A stretch of 64,000 nucleotides of DNA from Saccopteryx bilineata (GCF_036850765.1 NC_089492.1:166220296-166284295); one strand, 5' to 3'; shown: positions 11,050-21,461, counted from the stretch's first letter. Translations and numbers: made by a program. Notes: generated by a model from the sequence alone, not told the origin.

Positions 11050-11747
11050 CAGTCCCTGGGTTATGGCTGAGATAGGTTTGTTCTTAAGTTGAATTTGTGT
11101 ATGAGTTAGAAAAGGTACATTTACCTATTAAATGCAACTTAGACAGATGTTTGTATTAACATGGTATTTATTTTTACCTTTCTATGCATATAAATAGTTA
11201 AACATTTTTAAATACAACCTGAAACAACCTTGGATGATGCAGAAGATGGTGGACTTGTTGGAGAGGATGGGACTGGTGTTAGAGAGCCAGGGTTTGGTTC
11301 TGCTGCTGGAGTCAGTTTCCTGAAGTAGCATCAGGGGAGGTTTGTACAGAGCTTTTCTTTCTCTCATCAGCAATGGCCCTGTAGCACCTCAGACCCTCAG
11401 TAACTGTACGGTAAACTCTGGTGAACCTCTCTGTATCAGGATCTTGCTCCTCTAACTTTGCCATTCCTGCTTCATTGAGACGAAAAGCAACAGCTAATTC
11501 TTTTGTAGAAATTGTTTTCAGTTCTGGAGTTCCTAGGTCCCTGTTTTCTTCCCTAAATGCTGTCATCTGCTGCTCTAGTTCCATAAGGTCTTCACTAGTT
11601 AGTTCTTTCACATGGGAGTCAGTGACTCTATGATATCATTTTCACTGATGTCCAACTGCAGTTGACATATATATCACCAATAGCCCTTATGGTGGTCTGT
11701 TTATAAGTACAAGTTGTACTTAAGTTAAATGTGTAACTCAGGACTTA
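11050..11747 (-). mobile_element. Tigger/pogo-type DNA transposon, internally deleted
   Basis: Ends CAGTCCCTGGGTTA (11050-11063) and TAACTCAGGACT (11734-11745) are imperfect inverted repeats. The interior on the minus strand carries a transposase C-terminal remnant (separate entry). The body is too short for an autonomous ~2.5 kb element. Confidence 0.7.
11312..11611 (-). pseudogene. Tigger-type transposase C-terminal remnant
   Basis: A 99-codon open stretch begins MKELTSEDLMELEQQ, which matches the acidic C-terminal tail of pogo/Tigger (CENP-B/jerky-like) transposases ('EELTTEDLMELE' type). It continues into 'VAFRLNEAGMAKLEEQDPD', typical of Tigger tails. The N-terminal helix-turn-helix DNA-binding domains and the DDE catalytic core are absent, so only a fossil tail remains. 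Inverted termini at 11050 and 11747 fit. Confidence 0.65.
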
Positions 11748-11764
11748 CTATACAACACACACAC

Positions 11765-12199
11765 CTCAGAGAGAGTATGGGTTTGGCCCTAGACCACTGC
11801 AATAAAGTAAATATTATAATAAAGCAATTCACACAAGATTTTGGTTTCCCTGTGCATATAAAAGTTATGTTTATTCTATACCATAGTCCGTAAAGTGTGC
11901 AATAGCATTATGTCTAAAAACACAATGTATACACCTTGATTAAAATCCACTTTATTGCTAAAAAATGCTGTCATCTGTGTCTTTAGTGAGTCATAATCTT
12001 TTCTTTATTATTATTGTTTAAAATATTGCAAGAATTAGCAAAATGTGACCCACAAACACAAAGTGAGCAAATGCTGTTGGGACAACAGCAAGGCTAGACT
12101 TGCTCCACACAGGGGTTTCACAAACTTCCAATTTATTGATATAAAATATACAATATCTGCCAAGTGCAATAAAGCAAAGTGTAATAGGATGAGGTATGC
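11765..12199 (-). mobile_element. Tigger1-like element, internally deleted
   Basis: 'accactgcaataaagtaaatat', 'gtgcatataaaagttatgtttat', 'tttattgctaaaaaatgct' and the right end 'gtgcaataaagcaaagtgtaataggatgaggtatgcc' follow the Tigger1 layout; the right end is the Tigger1 terminus. No transposase frame remains. Confidence 0.8.
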
Positions 12200-12204
12200 C
12201 CATA

Positions 12205-12275
12205 TGGATATACATACAAATACACACACATATATACATACATATGTATGCATGCACATACATACATGCATTCTC
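12205..12275. repeat. (ATAC/CATA)n simple repeat
   Basis: Run of ATACATAC, ACACACAC and CATACATA units, immediately beside the Tigger1 end. Confidence 0.85.
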
Positions 12276-13680
12276 TGGTTCAAGATAGTTACTGAGGTGT
12301 GGACTTTGGGTGGGTTGCTATAGAGACATGGCTGTAGGACCTAACCATGCTGTGTCTTATACAGAGACTTTTAGCTTCTCTGCATTCCTTTCTGCCCTTT
12401 TTCCACGCAGACAGCAGGCATAGGCTTAGTTAGGGATCCAGAAGCCAACTTGGATCTTCAGTAGAGTAAATGATCCTTAGTAACCACAGGGAGAAGGCTT
12501 GGCTGAAGTTTACTTAATCATGGCAGGCAATCAGTAGAACCAGGGCCCGGAGAGTCACCCAGAGACCAGTGGGTTAGACTCCCTGGGTCCAGATGTGCCT
12601 GAGTCCTTGAAATGCAACCACTTCCCCTGAGGAATGGGGGTAGATGCAGGCAGAGACAAGGAGGCCGAGGGCACCTTTCTTTCAAGAGAAGCCTGGAGGG
12701 AAGGGGTGCAGCACACAGAGGCAGGAGCACGGAGGATGCCGTCACTGACACCATGCATTTTTCAGTGCAGAGCTGGGTCCAGATTAGCCTCAATCTTAGA
12801 TCTCCTGGGGTTTGAAGTCCAGGGTTCTGCTCTGAGGATGGGTTAGGAAGCCTGTCTAGATGCTGCCTATGCAGAGTCTGGTGCCCCTGCCCTCTCCTCT
12901 CCAACTCATACCCTGTAACATGGGGACCCCGTGTTCCAAACTTTCATTTCACAGGTCTCTTCTGCCAGAAATCTGACAGCTGACTCCAGTCTGCCTTTTC
13001 CAGGGAGAGCTGAGCTGCAGGGGCAGAGATTCTGTCCTTCACTGTGAGAGGCCAGACTGGGGACTCCTGTGCATTGAACTGAGCTTTTTAAAGAAGTCCC
13101 AAAGGCTAGAATTGGGGGATATGCCACATCAAAGGAGCCAGAAGCAGATAACAAGATCCTGGATGATAAAAGCAGGGATTTGAGAACCAAGAGATGAGAG
13201 GAAACACCAAGTGGGCCAGAGTCAAGAGAGGGTTTGCTTTTCTCCACTGGTGGCTCTAACAGGCCAGCTGAGCTCTCAACCAAGAACCTACAGCCAGTGA
13301 TCCCCTGAGATCAACACCTCATGCTGCACTCCTCTGTCCACATGGCCTAGTCCTGAACGAAAGAGAGGTTATTACCTGGGCTTTCGATCCCAACTGAAAC
13401 TACTCGAATATTCAAGTAAGGTCTGTATCTCCAAAGGCTCTTGTTCTTGAAGGAATGGGGGGTTTAAACGCCTCCTCCTTCTCTGGGCTGTAGCCACAAT
13501 CACATTTGGCAGAGGCACTAACATTGTCACCCATGTTCTAGATAAGGCGATGATGTCTTCAGACCCTTTCTTGTCAGTGTGACATGCCTACATAATTGAT
13601 TTCTTAGATGACGGGCAAAGCAGCCCTGTGGTGGTCTGGAGTCAGGAGGAACATCAGGACAGGCCAGAAGGTGGGATCCA
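12276..13680. other. Unassigned sequence
   Basis: 1.4 kb without a recognised gene or repeat. Open frames of up to 128 codons on the minus strand near 12518-12904 and 12906-13283 are Ser/Pro/Leu-rich and match no family I know. Confidence 0.4.
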
Positions 13681-13692
13681 CTGTCTGCCTTT

Positions 13693-13695
<3 letters not shown>
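13681..13695. repeat. Target-site duplication, left copy, of the full-length L1
   Basis: CTGTCTGCCTTTTCC is repeated exactly at 21462-21476. Confidence 0.95.
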
Positions 13696-13722
<27 letters not shown>

Positions 13723-13726
<4 letters not shown>

Positions 13727-13866
13727 AAATTTTTATTAATGGTAATGGGATGACATTAATAAATCAGGGTACATATATTCAAAGAAAACATGTCTAGGTT
13801 ATTTTGTCATCAAATTATGTTGCACACCCCTCGCCCAAAGTCAGATTGTCCTCCGTCACCCTCTAT
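13723..13866 (-). other. L1 3' UTR
   Basis: Noncoding stretch between the residual ORF2 stop and the poly(A) tail. It begins 'taaataaatttttatt' on the + strand, a segment shared with the L1 3' ends at 26354 and (opposite strand) 38775. Confidence 0.85.
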
Positions 13867-14205
13867 CTAGTTCTCTGTGCCCCTCCCCCTCCCCCTAACT
13901 CTCTCCCTCCCTCCCTCCCATGTCCTCCCTCCCCCCCCACCCTTGGTAACCACCACACTCTTGTCCATGTCTCTTAGTCTCATTTTTATGTTCCACCAAT
14001 GTATGGAATCATGTAGTTCTTGTTTTTTTTCTGATTTGCTTATTTCACTCCTTATAATGTTATCAAGATCCCACCATTTTGCTGTAAATGATCTGATGTC
14101 ATCATTTCTTATGGCTGAGTAGTATTCCATAGTGTATATGTGCCACATCTTCTTTATCCAGTCTTCTATTGAAGGGCTTTTTGGTTGTTTCCATGTCTTG
14201 GCCAC
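13867..14205 (-). pseudogene. L1 ORF2 C-terminal tail, out of frame
   Basis: Continues the ORF2 C-terminus ('[19 protein letters not shown]', 'MEYYSAIRNDD', 'AKWWDLDNIIRSEISKSEK') in a different frame from the main ORF2. The break is the deletion near 14220. The same peptide region is in frame in the short L1 at 38179-38801. Confidence 0.9.
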
Positions 14206-17200
14206 TGTGAACAGTGCTGCAATGAAAAAAAAGTTCTATTTGCAGTTTTTTTGAGGAACCACCATACTTTCCTCCATAATGGTTGTACTACTTTACAGTC
14301 CCACCAACAGTGAATGAGGGTTCCTTTTTCTCCATAGCCTCTCCAACATTTGCTATTACCCGTCTTGTTGATAATAGCTAATCTAACAGGAGTGAGGTGG
14401 TATCTCATTGTAGTTTTGATTTGCATTTCTCTAATAACTAATGAAGCTGAGCATCTTTTCATATATCTGTTGGCCATTTGTATCTCTTCCTGGGAGAAGT
14501 GTCTGTTCATGTCCTCTTCCCATTTTTTTATTGGATTGTTTGTTTGTTTGTTGTTGAGTTTTATGAGTTCTTTGTAAATTTTGGATATTAGGCCCTTATC
14601 TGAGCTGTCGTTTGAAAATATCAGTTCCCATATAGTTGGCTGTCTGTTTATTTTGATATCAGTTTCTCTTGCTGAGCAAAAACTTTTAATTCTGATGTAG
14701 TCCCATTCATTTATCTTTGCCTTCACTTCTCTTGCCATTGGAGTCAAGTTCATAAAATGTTCTTTAAAACCCAGGTCCATGATTTTAGTACCTATGTCTT
14801 CTTCTATGTACTTTATTGTTTCAGGTCTTATATTTAGGTCTTTGATCCATTTTGAATTAATTTTAGTACACGGGGACAGGCTGTAGTCGAGTTTCATTCT
14901 TTTGCATGTGGCTTTCCAGTTTTCCCAACACCATTTGTTGAAGAGGCTTTCTTTTCTCCATTGTGTGTTGTTGGCCCCTTTATCAAAGATTATTTGACCA
15001 TATATATGTGGTTTTATTTCTGGGCTTTCTATTCTGTTCCATTGGTCTGAGTGTCTATTTTTTTGCCAATACCATGCTGTTTTGATTATCGTGGCCCTAT
15101 AATATAGTTTAAAGTCAGGTATTGTAATGCCCCCAGCTTCATTCTTTTTCCTTAGGATTGTTTTGGCTATTCGGGGTTTTTTATAGTTCCATATAAATCT
15201 GATGATTTTTTGTTCCATTTCTTTAAAAAATCTCATAGGGATTTTGATGGGAATTGCATTAAATTTGTATATTGCTTTGGGTAATATGGCCATTTTGATT
15301 ATATTTATTCTTCCTATCCAGGAACAAGGAATATTTTTCCATCTCATTGTATCTTTTTCGATTTCCCTTAACAATGCTTTGTAATTTTCATTATATAGGT
15401 CCTTTACGTTCTTTGTTATGTTTATTCCTAGGTATTTTATTTTTTTTGTTGCAATCGTGAAGGGGATTATTTTTTTGAGTTCGTTTTCTAATATTTCATT
15501 GTTGGCATATAGAAAGGCTATGGACTTTTGTATGTTAATTTTGTATCCTGCGACCTTACTGTATTGGTTTATTGTTTCTAATAATCTTTTTGTGGAGTCC
15601 TTCGGGTTTTCGATGTATAGGATCATATCATCAGCAAAAAGTGATAGCTTTACTTCTTCTTTTCCGATATGGATGCCTTTTATTTCTTTGTCTTGTCTGA
15701 TTGCTCTGGCCAGAACTTCTAGCACCACGTTGAATAAGAGTGGAGAGAGTGGACAACCCTGTCTTGTTCCTGATTTAAGATAGAAAGTCCTCAGTTTTAT
15801 GCCGTTTAATAGGATGTTGGCTGATGGTTTATCATATATGGCCTTTATCATGTTGAGATATTTTCCTTCTATACCCATTTTGTTGAGAGTCTTAAACATA
15901 AAATTGTGTTGTATTTTATCAAAAGCCTTTTCTGCATCTATTGATAAGATCATGTGGTTTTTGTTCTTTGTTTTGTTGATATGGTGTATTACATTAACCG
16001 TTTTGCGTATGTTGAACCATCCTTGAGATTCTGGGATGAATCCCACTTGATCATGATGTATTATTTTTTTAATATGTTGTTGTATTCGGTTTGCCAGTAT
16101 TTTGTTTAGTATTTTAGCATCTGTATTCATTAGAGATATTGGTCTGTAGTTTTCTTTCTTTGTGCCATCCTTGCCAGGTTTTGGTATGAGGGTTATGTTG
16201 GCTTCATAAAATGTGTTTGGAAGTATTGCTTCTTCTTCAATTTTTTGGAAGACTTTGAGTAGAATAGGAACCAAGTCTTCTTTGAATGTTTGATAGAATT
16301 CACTAGTATAACCGTCTGGGCCTGGACTTTTATTTTTGGGGAGGTTTTTAATAGTTTTTTCTGTTTCCTCCCTGCTGATTGGTCTGTTTAGGCTTTCTGC
16401 TTCTTCATGACTCAGTCTAGGAAGGTTGTATTGTTCTAGGAATTTATTCATTTCTTCTAGATTGTTGTATTTGGTGGCATATAATTTTTCATAGTATTCT
16501 ACAATAATTTTTTGTATTTCTATGATGTCTGTGGTGATCTCTCCTCTTTCATTTTGGATTTTATTTATTTGAGTCCTGTGTCTTTTTTCCTTGGTGAGTC
16601 TTGCTAAGGGTTTGTCAATTTTGTTGATCTTTTCAAAGAACCAGCTCCTTGTTTTATTGATTTTTTCTATAGTTTTTCTGTTCTCTATTTCATTTATTTC
16701 TGCTCTGATTTTTATTATCTCCTTTCTTCGGCTGGTTTTGGGTTGTCTTTGTTCTTCTTTTTCTAGTTCCTTAAGGTGTGAAGTTAAGTGGTTTACTTCG
16801 GCTCTCTCTTGTTTGTTCATATAGGCCTGAAGTGATATGAACTTTCCTCTTATTACTGCTTTTGCTGCGTCCCAGAGATTCTGATATGTCGTATTTTCAT
16901 TTTCATTTGTCTGTATATATCTTTTGATTTCTGCACTTATTTCTTCTTTGACCCATTCATTTTTTAGAAGTATGTTGTTTAGTTTCCACATTTTTGTGGG
17001 TTTTTCCCCCTCTTTTTTGCAGTTGAATTCTAGTTTCAAGGCTTTATGATCAGAAAATATGCTTGGTACAATTTCAATTTTTCTAAATTTGCTGATATTG
17101 TCTTTGTGGCCCAACATATGGTCAATTCTTGAGAATGTTCCATGTACACTAGAGAAAAATGTATACTCTGTCGCTTTGGGATGAAGTGTCCTGTAGATGT

Positions 17201-17735
17201 CTATCATATCCAGGTGTTCTAGTATTTCGTTTAAGGCCACTATATCTTTATTGATTCTCTGTTTGGATGACCGATCTAGAGCCGTCAGCGGTGTATTGAG
17301 GTCTCCAAGTATGATTGTATTTTTGTTAGTTTTTGTTTTAAGGTCAATAAGTAGCTGTCTTATATATTTTGGTGCTCCTTGGTTTGGTGCATATATATTA
17401 AGGATTGTTATGTCTTCTTGATTCAACTTCCCCTTAATCATTATGAAATGACCATTTTTGTCTCTGAGTACTTTTTCTGTCTTGTAGTCAGCATTATTAG
17501 ATATGAGTATTGCTACACCTGCTTTTTTTTGGGTGTTGTTTGCTTGGAGTATTGTTTTCCAGCCTTTCACTTTGAATTTGTTTTTATCCTTGTTGCTTAG
17601 ATGTGTTTCTTGTAGGCAGCATATAGTTGGATTTTCTTTTTTAATCCATTCTGCTACTCTGTGTCTTTTTATTGGTAAGTTTAATCCATTTACATTTAGT
17701 GTAATTATTGATACTTGTGGGTTCCCTACTGCCAT
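14166..17735 (-). CDS. ORF2p: L1 ORF2 protein: endonuclease / reverse transcriptase (C-terminus damaged)
   Basis: 1189-codon frame starting [14 protein letters not shown]. Known family role: nicks genomic DNA and primes reverse transcription of L1, SINE and mRNA templates at the nick. The N-terminal AP-like endonuclease shows N14, E43 (CLQETHL), the GDLNTPL motif near residue 145 and SDH near 230. The reverse transcriptase shows [27 protein letters not shown] and the catalytic FADD near 700. The C-terminal Cys/His motif reads [18 protein letters not shown]: the second expected Cys is Tyr. Compared with the copy at 38179-38801, 88 nt are replaced by 8 nt near 14220 (net -80). About 25 out-of-frame residues follow, then a stop; human ORF2p is about 1275 residues. 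Probably inactive in cis, although endonuclease and RT cores look intact. Confidence 0.95.
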   Translation of the reverse strand: MAVGNPQVSIITLNVNGLNLPIKRHRVAEWIKKENPTICCLQETHLSNKDKNKFKVKGWKTILQANNTQKKAGVAILISNNADYKTEKVLRDKNGHFIMIKGKLNQEDITILNIYAPNQGAPKYIRQLLIDLKTKTNKNTIILGDLNTPLTALDRSSKQRINKDIVALNEILEHLDMIDIYRTLHPKATEYTFFSSVHGTFSRIDHMLGHKDNISKFRKIEIVPSIFSDHKALKLEFNCKKEGEKPTKMWKLNNILLKNEWVKEEISAEIKRYIQTNENENTTYQNLWDAAKAVIRGKFISLQAYMNKQERAEVNHLTSHLKELEKEEQRQPKTSRRKEIIKIRAEINEIENRKTIEKINKTRSWFFEKINKIDKPLARLTKEKRHRTQINKIQNERGEITTDIIEIQKIIVEYYEKLYATKYNNLEEMNKFLEQYNLPRLSHEEAESLNRPISREETEKTIKNLPKNKSPGPDGYTSEFYQTFKEDLVPILLKVFQKIEEEAILPNTFYEANITLIPKPGKDGTKKENYRPISLMNTDAKILNKILANRIQQHIKKIIHHDQVGFIPESQGWFNIRKTVNVIHHINKTKNKNHMILSIDAEKAFDKIQHNFMFKTLNKMGIEGKYLNMIKAIYDKPSANILLNGIKLRTFYLKSGTRQGCPLSPLLFNVVLEVLARAIRQDKEIKGIHIGKEEVKLSLFADDMILYIENPKDSTKRLLETINQYSKVAGYKINIQKSIAFLYANNEILENELKKIIPFTIATKKIKYLGINITKNVKDLYNENYKALLREIEKDTMRWKNIPCSWIGRINIIKMAILPKAIYKFNAIPIKIPMRFFKEMEQKIIRFIWNYKKPRIAKTILRKKNEAGGITIPDFKLYYRATIIKTAWYWQKNRHSDQWNRIESPEIKPHIYGQIIFDKGANNTQWRKESLFNKWCWENWKATCKRMKLDYSLSPCTKINSKWIKDLNIRPETIKYIEEDIGTKIMDLGFKEHFMNLTPMAREVKAKINEWDYIRIKSFCSARETDIKINRQPTIWELIFSNDSSDKGLISKIYKELIKLNNKQTNNPIKKWEEDMNRHFSQEEIQMANRYMKRCSASLVIREMQIKTTMRYHLTPVRLAIINKTGNSKCWRGYGEKGTLIHCWWDCKVVQPLWRKVWWFLKKTANRTFFSLQHCSQWPRHGNNQKALQ

Positions 17736-17965
17736 TTTATAAATTGCTTTCTGTTAGTTTTGTATCTAGTTTGATTCTTCTCTTTTGTTTTTCTATCATT
17801 TGTTTTTGTTTGTTTGTGTTCCATACTTCTTTCCTCTGTTGCTACCTTTTTTAAGTCAAGTGTTTTTGTGGTGGTTTTTTTAAGGGTGGTTACCATTAAG
17901 TAATGAAAAGGGTACCTACCATATTCATTGTAGTACCCTATCTTATAAGTATTTCTGCACTTCAT
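17726..17965 (-). CDS. Small open frame in the L1 inter-ORF spacer, overlapping the ORF2 start
   Basis: A 79-codon frame (start [15 protein letters not shown], Lys/Thr/Arg-rich, ending WQ-stop) lies between ORF1 and ORF2. Its TAG at 17728-17726 falls inside the first ten bases of ORF2 (ATG at 17735-17733), giving ATGGCAGTAG. No domain recognised. It could be chance, or a leader that lets ribosomes terminate and restart at ORF2. Seen: the overlap. Inferred: any function. Confidence 0.35.
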   Translation of the reverse strand: MKCRNTYKIGYYNEYGRYPFHYLMVTTLKKTTTKTLDLKKVATEERSMEHKQTKTNDRKTKEKNQTRYKTNRKQFIKWQ

Positions 17966-18060
17966 CGTCCTTTGCTACTGTTAATCTCCATCCTCTCCCC
18001 CCTTTTTTTCCTATGTTGTCACAGTTTAAGTTTGGTTTTATTGTGTTCTCGGTGGAGCTG

Positions 18061-19056
18061 TTACTTGTGGTGGTGTTTTCTTTTGTTCTTTGAATCTGGT
18101 TGGAAAACCCCCCTTAGTATTTCCTGGAGTGGGGGCTTTCTGTTGATAAATTCTCTCATCTTTTCTGTATTTGTGAATGTTTTTATATCTCCTTCATACT
18201 TGAAGGATAGCTTTGATGGGTATAGTATTCTTGGCTGAAAGTTCCTCTCTTTCAGGGCTTTAAATATTGGGGTCCACTCTCTTCTAGCTTGTAGAGTTTC
18301 TGCTGAGAAATCTGATGATAATCTAATAGGCCTTCCTTTATATGTTGTACTCTTCTTTTCCCTGGCTGCCTTGAGAATTTTTTCTTTGTCATTGGTTTGT
18401 GTCATCTTTATTATGATGTGCCTTGGAGTGGGTTTGTTGGGGTTAAGAAAACTTGGTGTTCTGTTTGCTTCTTGAATTTGAGGCTTTAGTTCCTTCCACA
18501 GGCTTGGGAAGTTCTCGTCTATTATTTGTTTGAGTATATTCTCCATTCCATTTTCTTTCTCTTCTCCCTCTGATATACCTATTATTCTTATGTTATTCTT
18601 TCTGATGGAGTCAGACAATTCCTGTAGGGCTTTCTCATTTTTTATTATTTTTGAGTCTCTTTCTTCTTCTCTCTGTTGTGCCTCAAGTTGTTTGTCTTCT
18701 ATTTCACTAATCCTATCTTCAATCTGGGCTGTTCTGTTAGCTAAGCTTGTTACCTCGTTTTTCAGCTCGTGAATTGAGTTTTTCATTTCTGTTTGATTTG
18801 TTTTTATAGTTTCAATTTCCTTGGTAATATATTCTTTGTGTTCATTGAGTTGTTTTCTGATCTTCCTATATTGCCTTTCTGTGTTTTCTTGTATATCTCT
18901 GAGTATTTTTAACATTTCTATTTTAAATTCTCTGTCATTTAGCTCCAAGGCTTCCAATATGTTAAGTCTTTTCTCCATAGATTTTTCCACATCTATTTGT
19001 GTTACCTCTCTTTCTTTTGTATCCATAATATTCGATTTCCTCTTTCTTATCGGCAT
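18061..19056 (-). CDS. ORF1p: L1 ORF1 protein, RNA-binding coiled-coil chaperone (intact)
   Basis: 331 codons, close to the usual mammalian ORF1p length. Known role: forms trimers that coat L1 RNA in the cytoplasm and act as a nucleic-acid chaperone. Residues ~40-150 form a long heptad-rich, Glu/Lys-rich coiled coil (for example ENTERQYRKIRKQLNEHK). An RRM-like domain follows from about 150 (NNIRIIGISEGEE), then the C-terminal domain (PRHIIIKM, REKKSTTYKGRPIRLSSDF, ARREWTPIFKAL). The start MPIRKRKSN is preceded by the U-rich 5' UTR. No frameshift or stop is seen, so ORF1p could be made if the element is transcribed. Confidence 0.95.
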   Translation of the reverse strand: MPIRKRKSNIMDTKEREVTQIDVEKSMEKRLNILEALELNDREFKIEMLKILRDIQENTERQYRKIRKQLNEHKEYITKEIETIKTNQTEMKNSIHELKNEVTSLANRTAQIEDRISEIEDKQLEAQQREEERDSKIIKNEKALQELSDSIRKNNIRIIGISEGEEKENGMENILKQIIDENFPSLWKELKPQIQEANRTPSFLNPNKPTPRHIIIKMTQTNDKEKILKAAREKKSTTYKGRPIRLSSDFSAETLQARREWTPIFKALKERNFQPRILYPSKLSFKYEGDIKTFTNTEKMREFINRKPPLQEILRGVFQPDSKNKRKHHHK

Positions 19057-20030
19057 CTGAGGGTAGTCTTATTGATAGCACTAATTAGAATTAATAAAGA
19101 GTAAAAAGAAAAAAAAAAAAAAAAGGGTTAAACACCCCACAAAAAAAAAACAGTAATAATTTATTATTTCCCCCTTTTTTTCTCTCTTCTCTTTTCCTCC
19201 TCTCCCCTCCTCAGGGAAATATTGTGCCTATAATGGAGGGCCTGATTTGGGGTGAAGAGTTCAAAGGGCAAAAAAAGGGAGTAGGGACCTACTAAATGCA
19301 AAAAAAAAAAAAAAAAAAAAAAGGAAGAAAATCTTAGACAAGCATAAGATGATTTGCTTGTAAGTGATGGTCAACTAAGAGATATAATGAGAGGGATAAG
19401 AGGGAACCAGAAAAAAGGACCAAAAAAGAATAATAAAGAAGAAAAATAAAAATAATAAGTAAAAATCTGTTGTATTAAGTGGAGCGAAGACTAAATACAA
19501 TGGAGACCTTGGGTTGGGAGGACCCAAAATGCCACAAAAATAAACAAACAAGAGAAAAAAAATAAAAACAAAAGCAAAAAAGAGAAATAAATCCAAAAAA
19601 AAGCCTTGAGTCCCAAATTAACTAATTTGTTCGTGATTGAGGATTATATGGGAGGAAAGTAAAATGAGAAAAGAAAAAACGAATAGAAAGGAAAAAATAA
19701 GAAAAAGAGAAAAACGAAGGAAGAAATAAAATAGGAGGAGAAAAAAACAAAATAAAGCAAGACAAAAAAAAAACAAAAGAAGAGAGAGTGAGAGTTAAGT
19801 GTTTTGGAGTATAACCTTAAAGGAGGGTGAGGATGAAGAAGAAAAATAAAATGCAACACTCATGGGTAGTGTAGTTCAAGAAAGGGGAAGCATAAGATGG
19901 GAAGAGAATAGAAGGACCGAGGTGGAGGAAATAAAGGCAAAAAGATAGAAGAAACAAACAACAACAACAACAACAACAAAAATTAGTGGATCAAGTTGTA
20001 AAGTCTGTGGGTTTTTCTTGATTTTGAGAG
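19057..20030 (-). other. L1 5' UTR, ORF1-proximal U-rich half
   Basis: On the + strand this is A-rich, with A runs near 19105-19123 and 19300-19322 and (ACA)n near 19957-19980, so the L1 RNA would be strongly U-rich for about 950 nt just before ORF1. No ORF of note. Confidence 0.75.
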
Positions 20031-21084
20031 GTTAACTTCTTCCTTTTTCTTTTCTCTCCCTCTTCCTAGTCGGTGACTCTGTACCCCAGGCTCTGCCCCT
20101 GTGTCACTCTTAGGTAGGGATTTGCAGTTGATGGGATTCTATGGCTATGTCATATAATTGGCTTTAGTCTTGCTGGAAGTAAAGGCTTGTTGGCGTTTGC
20201 AGGGTCCAACGATGAGAGAGTTTGCTTTCCTGGATTCTCTCTCCTAGTCCCCCCTTTCTGAATTAGCAGCCTGGTGATCCAGCTATAAGGCTGCAACTGC
20301 TTCTGCCTGGGGAGTAAGAGGCTCAAAGAGCTGGGAAATCCCCACTCTATCCCCACTCAGTGCAAGGCTTTGGGAAAGGCTCTGACAGTCAGGGCCTCCA
20401 GTGTAATCAGGCCGGGGTGGGAGTCAATTGTTGTCAAGGTGACTGTTCAGCGCCTATCATTTAGTTGGACCTCTCAACCCAGGCTTTCCACACTTTGTAG
20501 CCTGTTTTTGCAGGGAAGAAGAGGCACTAGTCTCTGCTTATGACTAGTGTAGTATAGACCTTATTATCTGCCAAGTCCTTCTTGTTAGCGTTTATCCCTG
20601 AATATGGAGGCTCTATCAATCAGAAGTTGCCCCCGCCCCTTTAGCGAGAGGCACTAAAAAATATCACGCCTCTTGTCTTGGATCGCTGAACTGAGAGAGA
20701 TCTTATCAATTAGAACCGAGGGTGCGCAGATTTTATGGGTTAAGCTAATTTCAGTGATTGGGTCGCAGCTGTGTTTCTGAAGGTGTTTTAGGCTGCCTGC
20801 GCACGCCCCTCCCCCAACGCTTGATTGTTAGCTTGAATGGCTGGGTGAGGTGCCCCGCCCACGGAGAGAATCTCCCAAGCCTCTCCCGCTCGCCCCGCCG
20901 CTGGCGGCTGGACCGCACCAGGCGCAGGATAATGGAGCCCCCTGGGTGTGCGGGCCAGTAGGGCTCCCTGGGCATGTGGAATGCCCAAGGCACGCGCGCG
21001 AATGTGGCGCTCCGGGCACCGGTGGCCGGCGACCCCCACTCGCAGTGTGCGCGCCGCTGGGAACGTCAGCAGTGCTCAACCGGA

Positions 21085-21112
21085 CCGGGCGCGCGCGCGC
21101 GCGCGCGCCCGG
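21085..21112. promoter_or_regulatory. 28-bp perfect palindrome of alternating GC in the L1 promoter
   Basis: CCGGG, then a (CG/GC)n core, then CCCGG; it reads the same on both strands. Alternating GC of this length is a classic Z-DNA-forming sequence (established biophysics; behaviour here is inferred). Confidence 0.75.
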
Positions 21113-21438
21113 GTTGCGGGTCGTGGCGGCCGCTCGCGGTGCCGGTGGCGGTTCGCGGGGGTTCTCAGGGGTTCGCGGCAGCTCGCGGTCGGCGGCTCGC
21201 GGCGGCTTGCGGTTCCCAAGTATATGGGCTGACTCACCGCAGGCGCCCTCCCTGGCGGCTTGAATGAGCATCGCTGTGGTAGCTTCCTCCACACCCGCGT
21301 CTCTCAGATTCAAGTGATAACAGTCCTTTTGCTTTCAGTTTGTGTGGAACTCCGGAATGCTCCGAGGATAAATTTTTCTGTTTCTAGTTGATAAATTTGT
21401 TGTGATTTAGGGGAGAGCTGTCAGACGCGCTTCTCACG

Positions 21439-21450
21439 GCGCCATTTCCG
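21439..21450 (-). promoter_or_regulatory. YY1-like site near the L1 5' end
   Basis: Minus strand reads GGAAATGGCGCC, containing the YY1 core AAATGGCG. It lies 12-23 nt from the 5' end, comparable to the YY1 site at +13 to +21 that sets the start site of human L1. Confidence 0.6.
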
Positions 21451-21458
21451 TGACGTCA
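21451..21458. promoter_or_regulatory. CRE (TGACGTCA) at the L1 5' end
   Basis: Perfect palindromic CREB/ATF site TGACGTCA starting 4 nt from the 5' terminus of the element, immediately upstream of the YY1-like site. Confidence 0.7.
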
Positions 21459-21461
21459 CTC

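Larger units (their letters stand above)
13696..21461 (-). mobile_element. Full-length L1 (LINE-1) retrotransposon
   Basis: A 7.77 kb LINE-1 in minus orientation. The poly(A) tail is the T27 run at 13696-13722, the 5' end is at 21461, and a perfect 15-bp duplication flanks both. Order from the 5' end: ~2.4 kb 5' UTR, ORF1 (19056-18061), a 325 bp inter-ORF spacer, ORF2 (17735 down to ~14166 plus a frame-shifted tail to 13867), and a 3' UTR with the usual G-rich polypurine stretch (C-rich on + at about 13877-13945). Endonuclease and reverse-transcriptase motifs are intact, but a net 80-nt deletion in the ORF2 C-terminus probably disables it. A perfect duplication and two long open frames point to a recent insertion. 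Confidence 0.97.
20600..21461 (-). promoter_or_regulatory. L1 5' UTR promoter half, CpG-rich
   Basis: High G+C with many CpGs, especially 20780-21260, as expected of an internal L1 promoter. A 161-codon sense frame (21313-20828) and overlapping antisense frames are open, but are Arg/Pro/Gly-rich as expected from composition; I do not call them genes. Confidence 0.8.

Noticed and set aside
14350..18240. Many Ile/Leu/Phe/Ser-rich open frames on the + strand, resembling membrane proteins
   Set aside because: They are antisense shadows of the A-rich L1 ORF1 and ORF2 coding sequence.
20828..21313. 161-codon frame in the L1 5' UTR, and antisense frames resembling a primate ORF0-like arrangement
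   Set aside because: Arg/Pro/Ala/Gly-rich in all frames as expected from a CpG island; no similarity to ORF0 is visible and conservation cannot be tested here.
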